Shown one piece after another: positions 8,727 to 17,087 of a DNA stretch of 41,186 nt. The stretch lies in NCBI RefSeq assembly GCF_005889735.1, contig NZ_VCKY01000081.1, forward strand, positions 1-41,186, written 5' to 3'. This DNA is from Nonomuraea turkmeniaca. GTDB lineage: Bacteria; Actinomycetota; Actinomycetes; Streptosporangiales; Streptosporangiaceae. Numbering within the stretch: the stretch's first letter is position 1; each line of letters opens with the position of its first letter. The notes under the pieces were generated by a model. That model saw only the letters and a list, made by a program, of their open reading frames with translations. It had not been told where the DNA came from and searched no databases. The position numbers and the translations under genes are program-made.

Positions 8727-10175
8727 TCAGGCCACCTCTCCCGCGGCCAGGCGCATGATGGCCTCCTCGGAGGCCCCGGCCGGCAGCGTGCCCGCGATGC
8801 GGCCGTCGCGCAGGACGACGACGCGATCGCTCATGCCGATGAGCTCGGGCAGCTCGGAAGAGATCATCATGATGGCCATGCCGTCGTTCGCCAGTTCGCG
8901 CATCAGGTCGTGGATCGCGGCCTTGGCCCCGACGTCGACCCCCCGGGTCGGCTCGTCGAACAGCAGCACCCGCGGCGCCATCGTCATCCATTTGACGAGC
9001 ACGACCTTCTGCTGGTTGCCGCCGGACAGGTAGCGCACCTCCTGTTCCTGACGCGCAGGTGAGAGGCGTACCCGTTCGAGCAGATCGCGGACGCCGTCGC
9101 GGCCCTTGGCCCCCACCGCGCGGGCGACGAGCAGGGCGTTGTCGCGCACGGACTGGCGCAGCGCGAGCCCTTCGGCCTTGCGGTCCTCGGTCACCAGCCC
9201 GATGCCCATGGCCACGCCTTCCCGGACCGAGCGCGGGCGCGACGGGATCATCTCGCCCGTGGTGAACGGCTCCGCGCCGAAGATCGCTTTGGCGAGCTCC
9301 GATCTGCCGGATCCCTGCAGGCCCGCGATGCCGACGATCTCCCCGGCACGCAGCTCCAGATCGATGTCGTGGAGCTTGTGGTTGCCCGCTCCGCGCAGGC
9401 TGAGCCGCACCTCGCCGGCGCCCGCCGAGCGGGGCGGGAAGTAGGTGCCGAGGTCGCGGCCCACCATCAGGCGGATCAGCTCGTCGGAGGTCACCTCGCC
9501 GATCGGGAGCGTGGTGACGCGCGCGCCGTCCTTGAGCACGGTGACCCGGTCGGCCACGTCGAACACCTCGCGTAATCGGTGCGAGATGTACACCACGGCG
9601 ACGCCGCGTTCCCTCAGCCGCCCGATCAGCCGGTAGAGCAGCTCGACCTCGTGCTCGGCGAGCGCGGCGCTGGGCTCGTCCATGACGACGAGCCGGGCGT
9701 TCACTGATAGCGCCTTGACGATCTCGACGATTTGCTGCTGGGCCACCGGCAGGCGCTTGACGGCGTCGCGGGGGCCGAAGGGGTCCTCGCCCAGCTCGTC
9801 GAGGAGCCGCGCGGTCGCCTCCTCCATGGCGGCCCGGTCGACCAGGCCGCGCCTGACAGGCTCGCGTCCGAGGAAGACGTTCTCGGCGACGGTGCGCTCG
9901 GGCAGCAGGTTGAACTCCTGGTAGATGATCGCGATTCCGGAACGCTGTGCCTCGAGCGGATGGCCGAAGGAGACGGGCCGGCCGTCGATCTCGATCGTGC
10001 CCTCGTCCGGCGCGTGAACCCCGCAGATGATCTTCATCAGGGTGGATTTGCCGGCGCCGTTCTCGCCGACGACGGCGTGGACCTCACCGGCCGTCACGTC
10101 CAAGTCGACTCCGGACAGCACCCGCACGCCCAGGAAGCTCTTGCCGATGCCTCGCATGCTCAGCACTCGGTCCAC
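8727..10175 (-). CDS. Sugar ABC transporter ATP-binding protein (RbsA/MglA-like, two ATPase domains)
   Basis: This 482-residue protein has two nucleotide-binding domains. The first has Walker A GENGAGKST, Walker B VVMDEPSAAL and a degenerate signature (LPVAQQQ). The second has a degenerate Walker A (GLQGSGRSE), a normal signature LSGGNQQK and Walker B LLFDEPTRGVD. This alternation is typical of the RbsA class. The start is taken as GTG at 10175, inside the end of the upstream oxidoreductase relic; the ATG seven codons on (MRGIGKSF) is possible. It powers the two permeases encoded after it. Confidence 0.9.
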   Translation of the reverse strand: MDRVLSMRGIGKSFLGVRVLSGVDLDVTAGEVHAVVGENGAGKSTLMKIICGVHAPDEGTIEIDGRPVSFGHPLEAQRSGIAIIYQEFNLLPERTVAENVFLGREPVRRGLVDRAAMEEATARLLDELGEDPFGPRDAVKRLPVAQQQIVEIVKALSVNARLVVMDEPSAALAEHEVELLYRLIGRLRERGVAVVYISHRLREVFDVADRVTVLKDGARVTTLPIGEVTSDELIRLMVGRDLGTYFPPRSAGAGEVRLSLRGAGNHKLHDIDLELRAGEIVGIAGLQGSGRSELAKAIFGAEPFTTGEMIPSRPRSVREGVAMGIGLVTEDRKAEGLALRQSVRDNALLVARAVGAKGRDGVRDLLERVRLSPARQEQEVRYLSGGNQQKVVLVKWMTMAPRVLLFDEPTRGVDVGAKAAIHDLMRELANDGMAIMMISSELPELIGMSDRVVVLRDGRIAGTLPAGASEEAIMRLAAGEVA

Positions 10176-10402
10176 CTTCCCGTCTCAGCGGACGCGAGCG
10201 CGGCCTCGCAGATCTCGGCGGCAAGCGGCTTCTCACAGATCAGGGGCTTGAGGGCGAACGGGGCGTGGAGGTGGTTGTGCGGCACTCCGGTCATGGCGGC
10301 ACCGGCGACCCGCACGGCGCGGGCATGCACCCGCCCCATGAAACCTGTCCCGGTGATCCCCACTCTGGGGGCATCAACAGGTTTCAGGCCTATATCCCTC
10401 AT
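10160..10402 (-). pseudogene. Gfo/Idh/MocA oxidoreductase relic, still an open 80-codon frame
   Basis: The frame begins with a Rossmann start, RVGITGTGFMGRVHARA (GxGxxG), then jumps to PHNHLHAPFAL and to ICEKPLA. In intact Gfo/Idh/MocA enzymes (for example inositol or glucose-fructose oxidoreductases) these blocks are separated by roughly 45 and 7 more residues, and about 200 C-terminal residues follow. At least two internal deletions and loss of the catalytic domain have occurred. The ATG lies only one or two bases after the predicted transcription start, so it may still be translated leaderlessly. Its stop lies 16 bases inside the ATPase gene, so it could act as a coupling leader peptide. 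It hints that the operon once encoded a sugar or cyclitol dehydrogenase. Confidence 0.7.
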
Positions 10403-10410
10403 GCTGCGGG

Positions 10411-10439
10411 ATGCTAAGCGGGCTTATGTCGACGGTCAA
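10411..10439 (-). promoter_or_regulatory. Promoter of the ABC transporter operon
   Basis: On the minus strand TTGACC (10439-10434), a 17-base spacer and TAGCAT (10416-10411) form a good promoter. The predicted start is near 10404, next to the ATG of the oxidoreductase relic. The spacer contains a perfect operator palindrome. The divergent ROK gene may use a CATAAT -10-like box at 10462-10467 with a poor -35. Confidence 0.65.
10415..10426. promoter_or_regulatory. TAAGCNNGCTTA operator, site 2 (perfect)
   Basis: TAAGCGGGCTTA is a perfect match to the palindrome. It lies between -35 and -10 of the transporter promoter, as expected for a repressor site, and about 85 bases upstream of the ROK start codon. 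Confidence 0.65.
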
Positions 10440-10510
10440 GCAAAAGCCAGCACCGGCGCGGCATAATCTGGAGGAGATCGCCAAAGGTGTCCTCCCGATG
10501 AACGGAGCGG

Positions 10511-11716
10511 GTGTTGAGTGAGAGCACGCTGATGGGCTCCGGTGGCCCGGCCACCGGGGCAGGAGCTCTGCTCTCGATCCTGCGCGACGGGCGGCCCCGC
10601 ACCCGCGCCGAGCTGGCCGAGCTCACCGGATGGGCCCGTTCGACGCTCTCGCTCCGGCTGGACGCCCTGCTCAATCAGCGCCTGGTGGCACCGACCGACG
10701 ATGCGATCCCCTCCGGCGGGCGTCCCGCGACGACGTTCGCCTTCAACCAGAGCGCACGCGTCGTGCTGGCGGCGGACCTGGGTGTGACGCACGCCCGGCT
10801 CGCCGTCACCGACCTCGCGACCACCGTGCTCGCCGAGCGCAGCGCCGAGATGCCCATCGACCGGGGTCCGGTGCCCGTGCTGACCTGGCTCGTCGAGAGC
10901 TTCCACGAGTTGCTCGGCGAGTGCGGGCGCGGCATCGCCGACATGTGCGGCATCGGCGTCGGCCTCCCCGGCCCGGTGGAGCACGACACCGGCAAGCCGG
11001 TCAACCCGCCGATCATGCCCGGGTGGGATCGCTTCGCGGTGCCCGAGTGGCTGAGCGCGCGGCTCGGCGCCCCGGCACTGGTCGACAATGACGTGAACAT
11101 CATGGCGCTCGGCGAGTACTGGGCGGTCAGGTCGCAGGTCAAGCACATGATCTTTGTCAAGATCGGCACCGGGGTGGGCTGCGGGATCACGAGCGGGGGC
11201 CGCCTGCATCGCGGCGCCCAGGGAGCGGCCGGCGACATCGGCCACATCCGGGTCCCGTCGTTCGAGGACGTCGTCTGCCGGTGCGGCAACACCGGATGCC
11301 TGGAGGCCGTGGCGGGCGGCGGCGCGCTGGCCGCCCGCCTGCGCGCGGCCGGCGAGGACGCCTCCGTCAGCCGCGACGTCGTCGGGCTGGTGCGAGCGGG
11401 CAATGTCCCCGCGATCCAGGCCGTCCGCCAGGCCGGCCGGGAGATCGGCACGGTCCTGGCCTCGGTCGTCAGCTTCTTCAACCCCTCGCTCATCGTCATC
11501 GGCGGCGACCTCGCGGAGGCGGGCGAACACCTGCTCGCCGGCGTCCGCGAGGTGGTCTACAGCAGGTCCCTGCCGCTGGCCACCCAGCACCTCGACATCC
11601 TGGCGAGCGAGCTCGGGGACCGCGCGGGCATCACAGGTGCGGCGGTGATGGTGCTCGAGCACGTGCTGGCGCCCGATGCGGTGGACCAGGCGGTGATGGC
11701 CGTAAGCGGCGGATGA
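10511..11716 (+). CDS. ROK-family transcriptional regulator
   Basis: The 401-residue protein has an N-terminal winged helix-turn-helix (about residues 28-65, TRAELAELTGWARSTLS) followed by a ROK sugar-kinase-like domain. The zinc-binding motif CRCGNTGC starts at residue 256, and VGLPGPVE, DNDVNIMALGE and GTGVGCGI blocks are typical of ROK proteins. Such regulators usually bind a sugar or sugar phosphate and release DNA. The GTG start is preceded by GGAG with short spacing. It is divergent from the import operon and is followed by the Ebo operon. It is the best candidate to bind the TAAGCNNGCTTA sites that surround it. Confidence 0.9.
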   Translation: MLSESTLMGSGGPATGAGALLSILRDGRPRTRAELAELTGWARSTLSLRLDALLNQRLVAPTDDAIPSGGRPATTFAFNQSARVVLAADLGVTHARLAVTDLATTVLAERSAEMPIDRGPVPVLTWLVESFHELLGECGRGIADMCGIGVGLPGPVEHDTGKPVNPPIMPGWDRFAVPEWLSARLGAPALVDNDVNIMALGEYWAVRSQVKHMIFVKIGTGVGCGITSGGRLHRGAQGAAGDIGHIRVPSFEDVVCRCGNTGCLEAVAGGGALAARLRAAGEDASVSRDVVGLVRAGNVPAIQAVRQAGREIGTVLASVVSFFNPSLIVIGGDLAEAGEHLLAGVREVVYSRSLPLATQHLDILASELGDRAGITGAAVMVLEHVLAPDAVDQAVMAVSGG

Positions 11717-11727
11717 TAGGACAGCGA

Positions 11728-11739
11728 TGAGCATGCTTA
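11728..11739. promoter_or_regulatory. TAAGCNNGCTTA operator, site 3
   Basis: TGAGCATGCTTA differs from the palindrome at one position. It lies just downstream of the ROK stop and three bases upstream of the -35 box of the Ebo operon. Confidence 0.6.
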
Positions 11740-11742
11740 TGC

Positions 11743-11772
11743 TTGACCATCGACAAAAGTAGCTCTTAACAT
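11743..11772 (+). promoter_or_regulatory. Promoter of the Ebo operon
   Basis: TTGACC (11743-11748) is followed after 18 bases by TAACAT (11767-11772). The leader to the ATG at 11837 would be about 60 bases and includes the palindrome CCGCATGCGG (11800-11809). GGAG at 11828-11831 is the ribosome-binding site. Confidence 0.55.
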
Positions 11773-11836
11773 CGCGGATACTTACATACCGGATGCCTTC
11801 CGCATGCGGTGGTAGTCCCGACACGATGGAGCTTTC

Positions 11837-12970
11837 ATGGACAAGCTCGGTGTGTGGCTTATCGGGGCACGGGGATCCGTGGCGACCACTGCCATCGTGG
11901 GCGCCGCGGCCATCAAGGCGGGAGCGGCGTCCCCGCAAGGATGTGTGAGCGAGTCCCCCGGCTTTCCCGGGCACCTGGTTCCGCTGACCGACCTGGCCTT
12001 CGGCGGCCATGACATCACCGAGACCTCCTTACGCAAGCGCGCCGAACAGCTGGGCAGAGCAGGGGTCATATCACCGGAACTCCCGGGGTTGCTCGCGTCC
12101 GATCTGGACGCCGCCGACGCCGAGATCCGGCCGGGCTACGTCCCCGGCGACGGTGGCCGGGCCGCGACCCGGCTGATCGACGACATCACCGGCTTCCGCG
12201 CCCGGCACGCGCTGGCCCGGGTGGTCGTCGTCAACGTGTCGTCGACCGAGCCCCCGGTGGATTCGCGCCCGGAGTTCGAGAGGCTGGCCGACCTCGAGGA
12301 GCGGCTCGCCGCTGGGGACGACGTCCTGCCGCCGAGTTCGCTGTACGCCTATGCGGCGTTCCACGCCGGGTGCGGCTATGTGGAGTTCACCCCCTCCACC
12401 GGGCCGACCCTGCCCGCCCTGGCGGAACTCGCCGCCCAGCGGGGCGTGCCGTACGCGGGACGCGACGGCAAGACCGGCGAGACCCTGGTCAAGAGCGCCC
12501 TGGCGCCCATGTTCGCCGACCGGGCACTGCGGGTCCGCTCCTGGTCCGGGCTCAACCTGCTCGGCGGCGGCGACGGGGCGACCCTCGCCGATCCGGCCGC
12601 CAGGTCCAGCAAGCAGCTCTCCAAGGACCAGGCCGTCGCCAAGGTCTTGGGAGGACCCGTCGAGGGCGAGACGCACATCGACTATGTCCCGGATCTCGGT
12701 GAGTGGAAGACCGCCTGGGACCACGTGACCTTCGAAGGTTTTCTCGGCGTGCGGATGACGCTGCAGTTCACCTGGCAGGGCTGCGATTCGGCGCTGGCCG
12801 CTCCGCTCGTCCTGGACTTGGCCCGGCTGGTCGCACGTGCGCACGAGAAGGGGCGGCGTGGCGTCCTGCCCGAGCTCGGCTACTTCTTCAAGAGCCCGCT
12901 GGGGACGGACGAGCACGCGCTGGCCGCCCAGTACGCCCGGCTGCGCGCCTTCGCCGAGGAACTGTCATGA
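11837..12970 (+). CDS. Myo-inositol-1-phosphate synthase-like sugar-phosphate cyclase (Ebo-associated)
   Basis: The 377-residue protein starts with a Rossmann motif, LIGARGSVATTAIVGA. It has VVVNVSSTEPP, then GRDGKTGETLVKSALAPMF (the SGxTxxKS-like phosphate-loop region of inositol-3-phosphate synthases) and SWSGLNLLGGGDG. These enzymes use NAD to cyclise glucose 6-phosphate to inositol phosphate. It is the first gene of the Ebo operon, where other lineages carry EboD, a dehydroquinate-synthase-like cyclase. I infer that it supplies a cyclitol phosphate for the operon product. It overlaps the next gene by four bases (ATGA). It differs enough from housekeeping inositol synthase that the exact product is uncertain. 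Confidence 0.85.
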   Translation: MDKLGVWLIGARGSVATTAIVGAAAIKAGAASPQGCVSESPGFPGHLVPLTDLAFGGHDITETSLRKRAEQLGRAGVISPELPGLLASDLDAADAEIRPGYVPGDGGRAATRLIDDITGFRARHALARVVVVNVSSTEPPVDSRPEFERLADLEERLAAGDDVLPPSSLYAYAAFHAGCGYVEFTPSTGPTLPALAELAAQRGVPYAGRDGKTGETLVKSALAPMFADRALRVRSWSGLNLLGGGDGATLADPAARSSKQLSKDQAVAKVLGGPVEGETHIDYVPDLGEWKTAWDHVTFEGFLGVRMTLQFTWQGCDSALAAPLVLDLARLVARAHEKGRRGVLPELGYFFKSPLGTDEHALAAQYARLRAFAEELS

Positions 12971-13812
12971 GGGCGTTGCTCGAGCTGGTCCGCGCACCGG
13001 CCGCACTGTCGGTGCCGGGGGACACCATGGCGGGGGCCGCCGCCGCGGGGCGGCGGCCGGCACCCGGCCTGGCCCTGGCGTCGGTGCTCATGTACTGGTC
13101 GGGAATGGCGCTCAACGACTGGGCGGACCGTGAGGTGGACGCCATCGAGCGTCCTGAACGCCCGATCCCGTCAGGCCGGGTCCGCCCGGGCGCCGCGCTC
13201 GGGCTCGCGGCCGCCCTGACCGGCGCGGGCCTGGCCACAGCCGCCGTCGCCGGCGGCCGTCGCGGTCTCACCGTCGCCGGCCTGCTGGCCGGCGCGGTGT
13301 GGGCCTACGACCTGGGCCTCAAACGGACGGCGGCGGGACCGGCGTCGATGGCGGCCTGCCGCGTGCTGGACGTACTCCTCGGCGCCGGCGAGCAGGCCAG
13401 AGCCGCCGTGCCGGCGGCCCTGGCGATAGGCGCGCACACCTACGGGATCAGCGTCCTGGGCAGAGCCGAGGTGACGGGGGCGGCACCCGGGACCGCCGAG
13501 CGCGCGCTCGTGGCCAGCACCGCGGCGGCCGGACTCGCGGCCGCCTCCTGCCTGCGCAACGGAGCCGCCGCCCGGGCCGGCGCGGGTGTCCTCATCGCCG
13601 GCTATCTCGCCTCCACCCTCCCCGTCCAGGCCGGGTTACGGACCCGCCCCGACCCGGAGAACGTGCGGCAGGCCGTTCGCCTGAGCATCCTCGGCCTGAT
13701 CCCGCTCCAGGCGGCGGCGGTCGCGGGTGGCGGGCGGTTCGCGGCGGCGGGCGCGCTGCTGTGTTCGCTGCCCCTGGGTAGGTGGCTCTCGTCCCGGCTG
13801 GCGACATCGTGA
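12967..13812 (+). CDS. eboC: UbiA-family prenyltransferase, EboC-like (SCO3242 type)
   Basis: This 281-residue membrane protein has about seven to nine helices and the first Asp-rich UbiA motif at residues 50-58 (NDWADREVD), followed by ERPERPIPSG. The second half has YDLGLKRT and CRVLDVLLGAGE; the second Asp-rich motif is weak, as is usual in this subgroup. UbiA enzymes join a prenyl chain to a ring acceptor. In this operon the acceptor may be the cyclitol made by the preceding enzyme, which would give a prenylated cyclitol lipid; this is inference. Start and stop overlap both neighbours by four bases. Confidence 0.85.
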   Translation: MRALLELVRAPAALSVPGDTMAGAAAAGRRPAPGLALASVLMYWSGMALNDWADREVDAIERPERPIPSGRVRPGAALGLAAALTGAGLATAAVAGGRRGLTVAGLLAGAVWAYDLGLKRTAAGPASMAACRVLDVLLGAGEQARAAVPAALAIGAHTYGISVLGRAEVTGAAPGTAERALVASTAAAGLAAASCLRNGAAARAGAGVLIAGYLASTLPVQAGLRTRPDPENVRQAVRLSILGLIPLQAAAVAGGGRFAAAGALLCSLPLGRWLSSRLATS

Positions 13813-14675
13813 AGTGGGCCTACTGCACCAACGGCTTCGCCGGCCACCGGCTCCCCGAGGCGCTCGCGATCCTGGCCGATCTGGGGTACACCGGTGCGGC
13901 GATCACACTCGACCACGGCCATCTCGACCCCTACTCCCCCGGCCTGGCCGCGGAGGTGTCGCGAATCGCCGGGCTCCTCGAACGCCTCGGCCTGGCTGCC
14001 GTCGTCGAGACGGGCGGGCGTTACACCCTCGATCCCCTGCGCAAACACCATCCGACCCTCATCAGCGACGACGCCGAGCGCAGAGTGGAGTTCCTGATCA
14101 CGGCGATGCGGGTCGCCGCCGATCTGGGCGCTCCCGTGGTGCATCTGTGGAGCGGGGTACGGCCCGACGGCATGCCGGAGGCGGAGGCGTACACGCGGCT
14201 GGCCTGCCAATGCGCACGGCTGCTCGACGAGGCCGACCAGGTGGGCGTCACGCTGGGATTCGAACCCGAACCCGGGATGCTCGTCGCCGACCTGGACGGC
14301 TTCGAGCGGCTGCGTACGATGCTCGGCGCCCATGCCCGGTTCGGCCTCACCCTCGACATCGGGCACTGCCACTGCGTGGAGCGGGAGGATCTGGACACCT
14401 GTGTCCGCCGGGCGCTGCCGTACACCGTGCACGTGCAGATCGAGGACATGCGCCGGGGAGTCCACGAGCACCTGGAATTCGGCGAGGGCGAGATCGACTT
14501 CGTGCCGGTGCTCGCCGCTCTGCACGGCTACTCGGGTCTGGTGGCCGTGGAGCTGGCCCGGCACAGCCATGCGGCCCCGCAGATCGCCCGGCGATCGATC
14601 GACTTCTTGAGGAGGGCACATGAAGGAGCCGGCACAGGAGTGGCTGGCACAGGCCCTCCCGCAGGTCGAGGCTGA
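13809..14675 (+). CDS. Sugar phosphate isomerase/epimerase-like TIM barrel (Ebo-associated)
   Basis: The 288-residue protein starts at a GTG overlapping the EboC stop. The N-terminus KWAYCTNGF shares the AYCTN motif with the EboE protein encoded later in the operon. Metal-site motifs of xylose-isomerase-like barrels are present: GFEPEPGM (Glu), LTLDIGHCH (Asp/His), HVQIEDM (His) and VAVELARH (Glu). It probably acts on the same sugar or cyclitol as its neighbours. Its last 56 bases overlap the EboA gene, whose ribosome-binding site lies inside this frame. Substrate unknown. Confidence 0.82.
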   Translation: MKWAYCTNGFAGHRLPEALAILADLGYTGAAITLDHGHLDPYSPGLAAEVSRIAGLLERLGLAAVVETGGRYTLDPLRKHHPTLISDDAERRVEFLITAMRVAADLGAPVVHLWSGVRPDGMPEAEAYTRLACQCARLLDEADQVGVTLGFEPEPGMLVADLDGFERLRTMLGAHARFGLTLDIGHCHCVEREDLDTCVRRALPYTVHVQIEDMRRGVHEHLEFGEGEIDFVPVLAALHGYSGLVAVELARHSHAAPQIARRSIDFLRRAHEGAGTGVAGTGPPAGRG

Positions 14676-15126
14676 CCCGCACGCGATCCACCGGCTCTTC
14701 CCGCAGGCCGAACGGCGGGGCGGCCCCGGCGCCCGGCGCGCGCTGCTCGGCGCGCTGCACGGCCACCACGCGGTGATCCACAGCCTGTACGAGGCCGGCG
14801 ACAGCGGCGAGCGGCTGGCGATCCTGACCGCCCTGCATGAGCTCGACCTGGAAGGGACGGCAGTCGGGCTGGTGGAGGACGCGCTGCGCACCAATGACGC
14901 GCGGCTGGTCGCCGCGGCCCTCGGCCCGTACGGCTCGGCGTGGCTGGACGACCACTCCTTCCGGCAAGGGGTGCTCAAGTGCGTCTTCATGTCGATCCCG
15001 CTGGCGGCGGTGGCCGAGCTGGACCGCCGCTTCGACGCCGAACTGGCCCGGATGTTGTCGGACTACGCGGCGGAGCTGCGGGCGGCCGGCCGGCCCGTCC
15101 CGCGCGACGTCCTGGAGAGGATCTGA
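14620..15126 (+). CDS. eboA: EboA-domain protein
   Basis: The 168-residue mostly helical protein starts at an ATG preceded by GAGGAGG. It resembles EboA-domain proteins from memory, with short helical repeats and a conserved KCVFMSIPL block near residue 125 followed by DRRFDAELARMLSDYA. No catalytic motif is visible and the function of the family is unknown; it is a marker of Ebo clusters. It overlaps the upstream isomerase gene by 56 bases and its stop directly abuts the TatD-like gene. Confidence 0.75.
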   Translation: MKEPAQEWLAQALPQVEADPHAIHRLFPQAERRGGPGARRALLGALHGHHAVIHSLYEAGDSGERLAILTALHELDLEGTAVGLVEDALRTNDARLVAAALGPYGSAWLDDHSFRQGVLKCVFMSIPLAAVAELDRRFDAELARMLSDYAAELRAAGRPVPRDVLERI

Positions 15127-15972
15127 ATGCGCATCTTCGACCCCCACATCCACATGACCTCCCGGACCACCGACGACTACCAGCGCATGCACGCCGCGGG
15201 GGTGCGGGCCGTCGTCGAACCCGCCTTCTGGCTGGGGCAGCCCCGCACCAACGTGGGCAGCTTCCTCGACTACTTCGACGCGCTGCTCGGCTGGGAGCCG
15301 TACCGCGCCGCACAGTACGGCATCCACCACCACTGCGCGCTCGCGCTCAACCCGAAGGAGGCGAACGATCCGCGGTGCGCGGGGGTGCTGGCCGAGTTGC
15401 CGCGATACCTGCTGAAGGACTCCGTCGTCGCGGTCGGCGAGGTCGGCTACGACTCGATGACAGCAGAGGAGGAACGGGCCTTCGAGGCGCAGCTCGCCTT
15501 GGCGCAGGAGAATGATCTCCCGGTGCTCGTGCACACTCCGCATCGGGACAAGGCCGCGGGCACCCGCCGGACGCTCGACGTGGTCCGGGCCGCCGGGATA
15601 CCCCCCGTTCGGGTGCTCATCGACCACCTCAACGAGATGACCGTCGGCATGGTCGCGGACTCGGGCTGCTGGATGGGGTTCTCGATCTACCCCGACACCA
15701 AGATGGACCCGGACCGGATGGTGGCCCTGCTCAAGGAGTACGGCACGGACAGGATGCTGGTGAACTCGGCCGCCGACTGGGGACGGAGCGACCCGCTCAA
15801 GACGCGTCAGGTGGCCGACGTCATGCTCGCGGCCGGCTTCGGCGAGGACGACGTGGATCAGGTGCTGTGGCGCAATCCGGTCGCCTTCTACGGGCAGAGC
15901 GGCCGCCTCGACCTCGCGGCCGGCTCAGAAGCCGGCCCCGACTACGCCGGCAACACGATCAAGCGGGGCTGA
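15127..15972 (+). CDS. eboB: TatD-like metal hydrolase, EboB
   Basis: The 281-residue amidohydrolase-fold protein keeps the TatD metal ligands: DPHIHM (HxH), GEVGYD (Glu), VHTPH (His), DHLNEM (His) and NSAADWG (Asp). It lacks obvious DNA-binding additions, and in Ebo clusters it is expected to be a small-molecule hydrolase rather than a nuclease. GAGAGGA ahead of the ATG is its ribosome-binding site, and it starts immediately after the EboA stop. A gap of only two bases leads to EboE. Confidence 0.85.
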   Translation: MRIFDPHIHMTSRTTDDYQRMHAAGVRAVVEPAFWLGQPRTNVGSFLDYFDALLGWEPYRAAQYGIHHHCALALNPKEANDPRCAGVLAELPRYLLKDSVVAVGEVGYDSMTAEEERAFEAQLALAQENDLPVLVHTPHRDKAAGTRRTLDVVRAAGIPPVRVLIDHLNEMTVGMVADSGCWMGFSIYPDTKMDPDRMVALLKEYGTDRMLVNSAADWGRSDPLKTRQVADVMLAAGFGEDDVDQVLWRNPVAFYGQSGRLDLAAGSEAGPDYAGNTIKRG

Positions 15973-15974
15973 CC

Positions 15975-17087
15975 ATGAGGCTGCGCCATCCGGACGGCTC
16001 GACGGTGCACCTGGCCTACTGCACCAATGTCCACGCCGCCGAGGATCTGCCCGGCATCCACGGTCAGCTGTCCGGCGTCGCCACGCGGGTCAGGCATCTG
16101 CTCGGAGTCGAACGGCTCGGGCTCGGGCTGTGGTTGTCCCAGCACGCCGCCGCGGACCTCCTCGCCCGGCCCGAGGAGCTCGCCGGGCTGCGCGAGCGGC
16201 TGACCGCGCTCGGGCTGGAGGTCGTGACCCTCAACGGGTTCCCCTACCGCGGCTTCCAGGACGAGATCGTGAAGTACCGCGTCTACACCCCTGACTGGGC
16301 CGATGCGGAGCGGCTGCGCTACACGCTCGGGCTCGCCGAGATCCTCGCCGCCCTGCTGCCGGACGACGTCACCGAGGGCACGATCTCGACCCTCCCCCTC
16401 GCCTGGCGGGCCGGGTGGACGAGCGACAAGGCGGCGGCGGTCATGGCCAATGTCGACGCGGTCGCCCAGGGCCTGCGCGCGCTGACCGGCCGTACCGGCA
16501 AGGTGATCCGGCTGGGCTTCGAGCCGGAGCCCGGTTGCATCATCGAGACGACGCCCCAGGCGACCGCCCTGCTGAGCGACGTGGATCACGACTACCTCGG
16601 TCTCTGCCTGGACGCCTGCCACATGGCCGTGGGGTTCGAGGAACCCGGCGCGGGCGCCGGCAGCGGGCTGCCGATCGTGAAGCTCCAGGCGTCGTGCGCC
16701 TTGGAGGCCCCGCCGGGGGCACAGCGGGCGCTGGCCGCGTTCGACGAGGCCCGTTTCCTCCACCAGACGCGCTCCGCCACCGGATACGCCGACGACCTGG
16801 GCGAGGCCCTCGCCGGTGGCCTGCCCGCGGACGAGAGCTGGCGCGTGCACTTCCACGTCCCGCTGCACGACGCGCCGCTCCCTCCGCTCGCCACCAGCGC
16901 CCCCTACCTGCGTGCCGTGCTGGACGCGCTCCTCGGCGGAGAACCTCCGCTGACCAGGCACGTCGAGGTGGAGACCTACACGTGGAACGTGCTTCCCGGC
17001 GCGCCGGCCGACATCGCCGAAGGCATCGCCGCCGAGCTCGACTGGATGCGGGGGCAGCTCGCCGCCCTCGGGCTGAAGGAGACGTGA
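15975..17087 (+). CDS. eboE: Metabolite traffic protein EboE
   Basis: This 370-residue TIM-barrel protein begins with VHLAYCTNVHAAEDL and carries LGLGLWLSQHAA, LNGFPYRGFQ, LGFEPEPGCIIE and LCLDACHMAVGFE, which I recognise as EboE blocks. The family has a xylose-isomerase-like barrel with extra segments. In cyanobacteria the ebo genes are needed for export of the scytonemin precursor to the periplasm, but the chemistry is not known. It overlaps the following gene by one base (TGATG). Confidence 0.85.
   Translation: MRLRHPDGSTVHLAYCTNVHAAEDLPGIHGQLSGVATRVRHLLGVERLGLGLWLSQHAAADLLARPEELAGLRERLTALGLEVVTLNGFPYRGFQDEIVKYRVYTPDWADAERLRYTLGLAEILAALLPDDVTEGTISTLPLAWRAGWTSDKAAAVMANVDAVAQGLRALTGRTGKVIRLGFEPEPGCIIETTPQATALLSDVDHDYLGLCLDACHMAVGFEEPGAGAGSGLPIVKLQASCALEAPPGAQRALAAFDEARFLHQTRSATGYADDLGEALAGGLPADESWRVHFHVPLHDAPLPPLATSAPYLRAVLDALLGGEPPLTRHVEVETYTWNVLPGAPADIAEGIAAELDWMRGQLAALGLKET

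Noticed and set aside
10470..10495. GGAGGA/TCCTCC hairpin in the ROK leader
   Set aside because: Only six base pairs with a 14-base loop; too weak to call a regulatory structure.
10436..12010. A 524-codon minus-strand frame
   Set aside because: It is antisense to the ROK regulator and spans the Ebo promoter; no domain is seen.
16415..17086. N-terminal extension of the EboF-like gene
   Set aside because: The extension lies in another frame of EboE, is Arg-rich and lacks a ribosome-binding site. The ATG at 17087 overlaps the EboE stop as in the rest of the operon.
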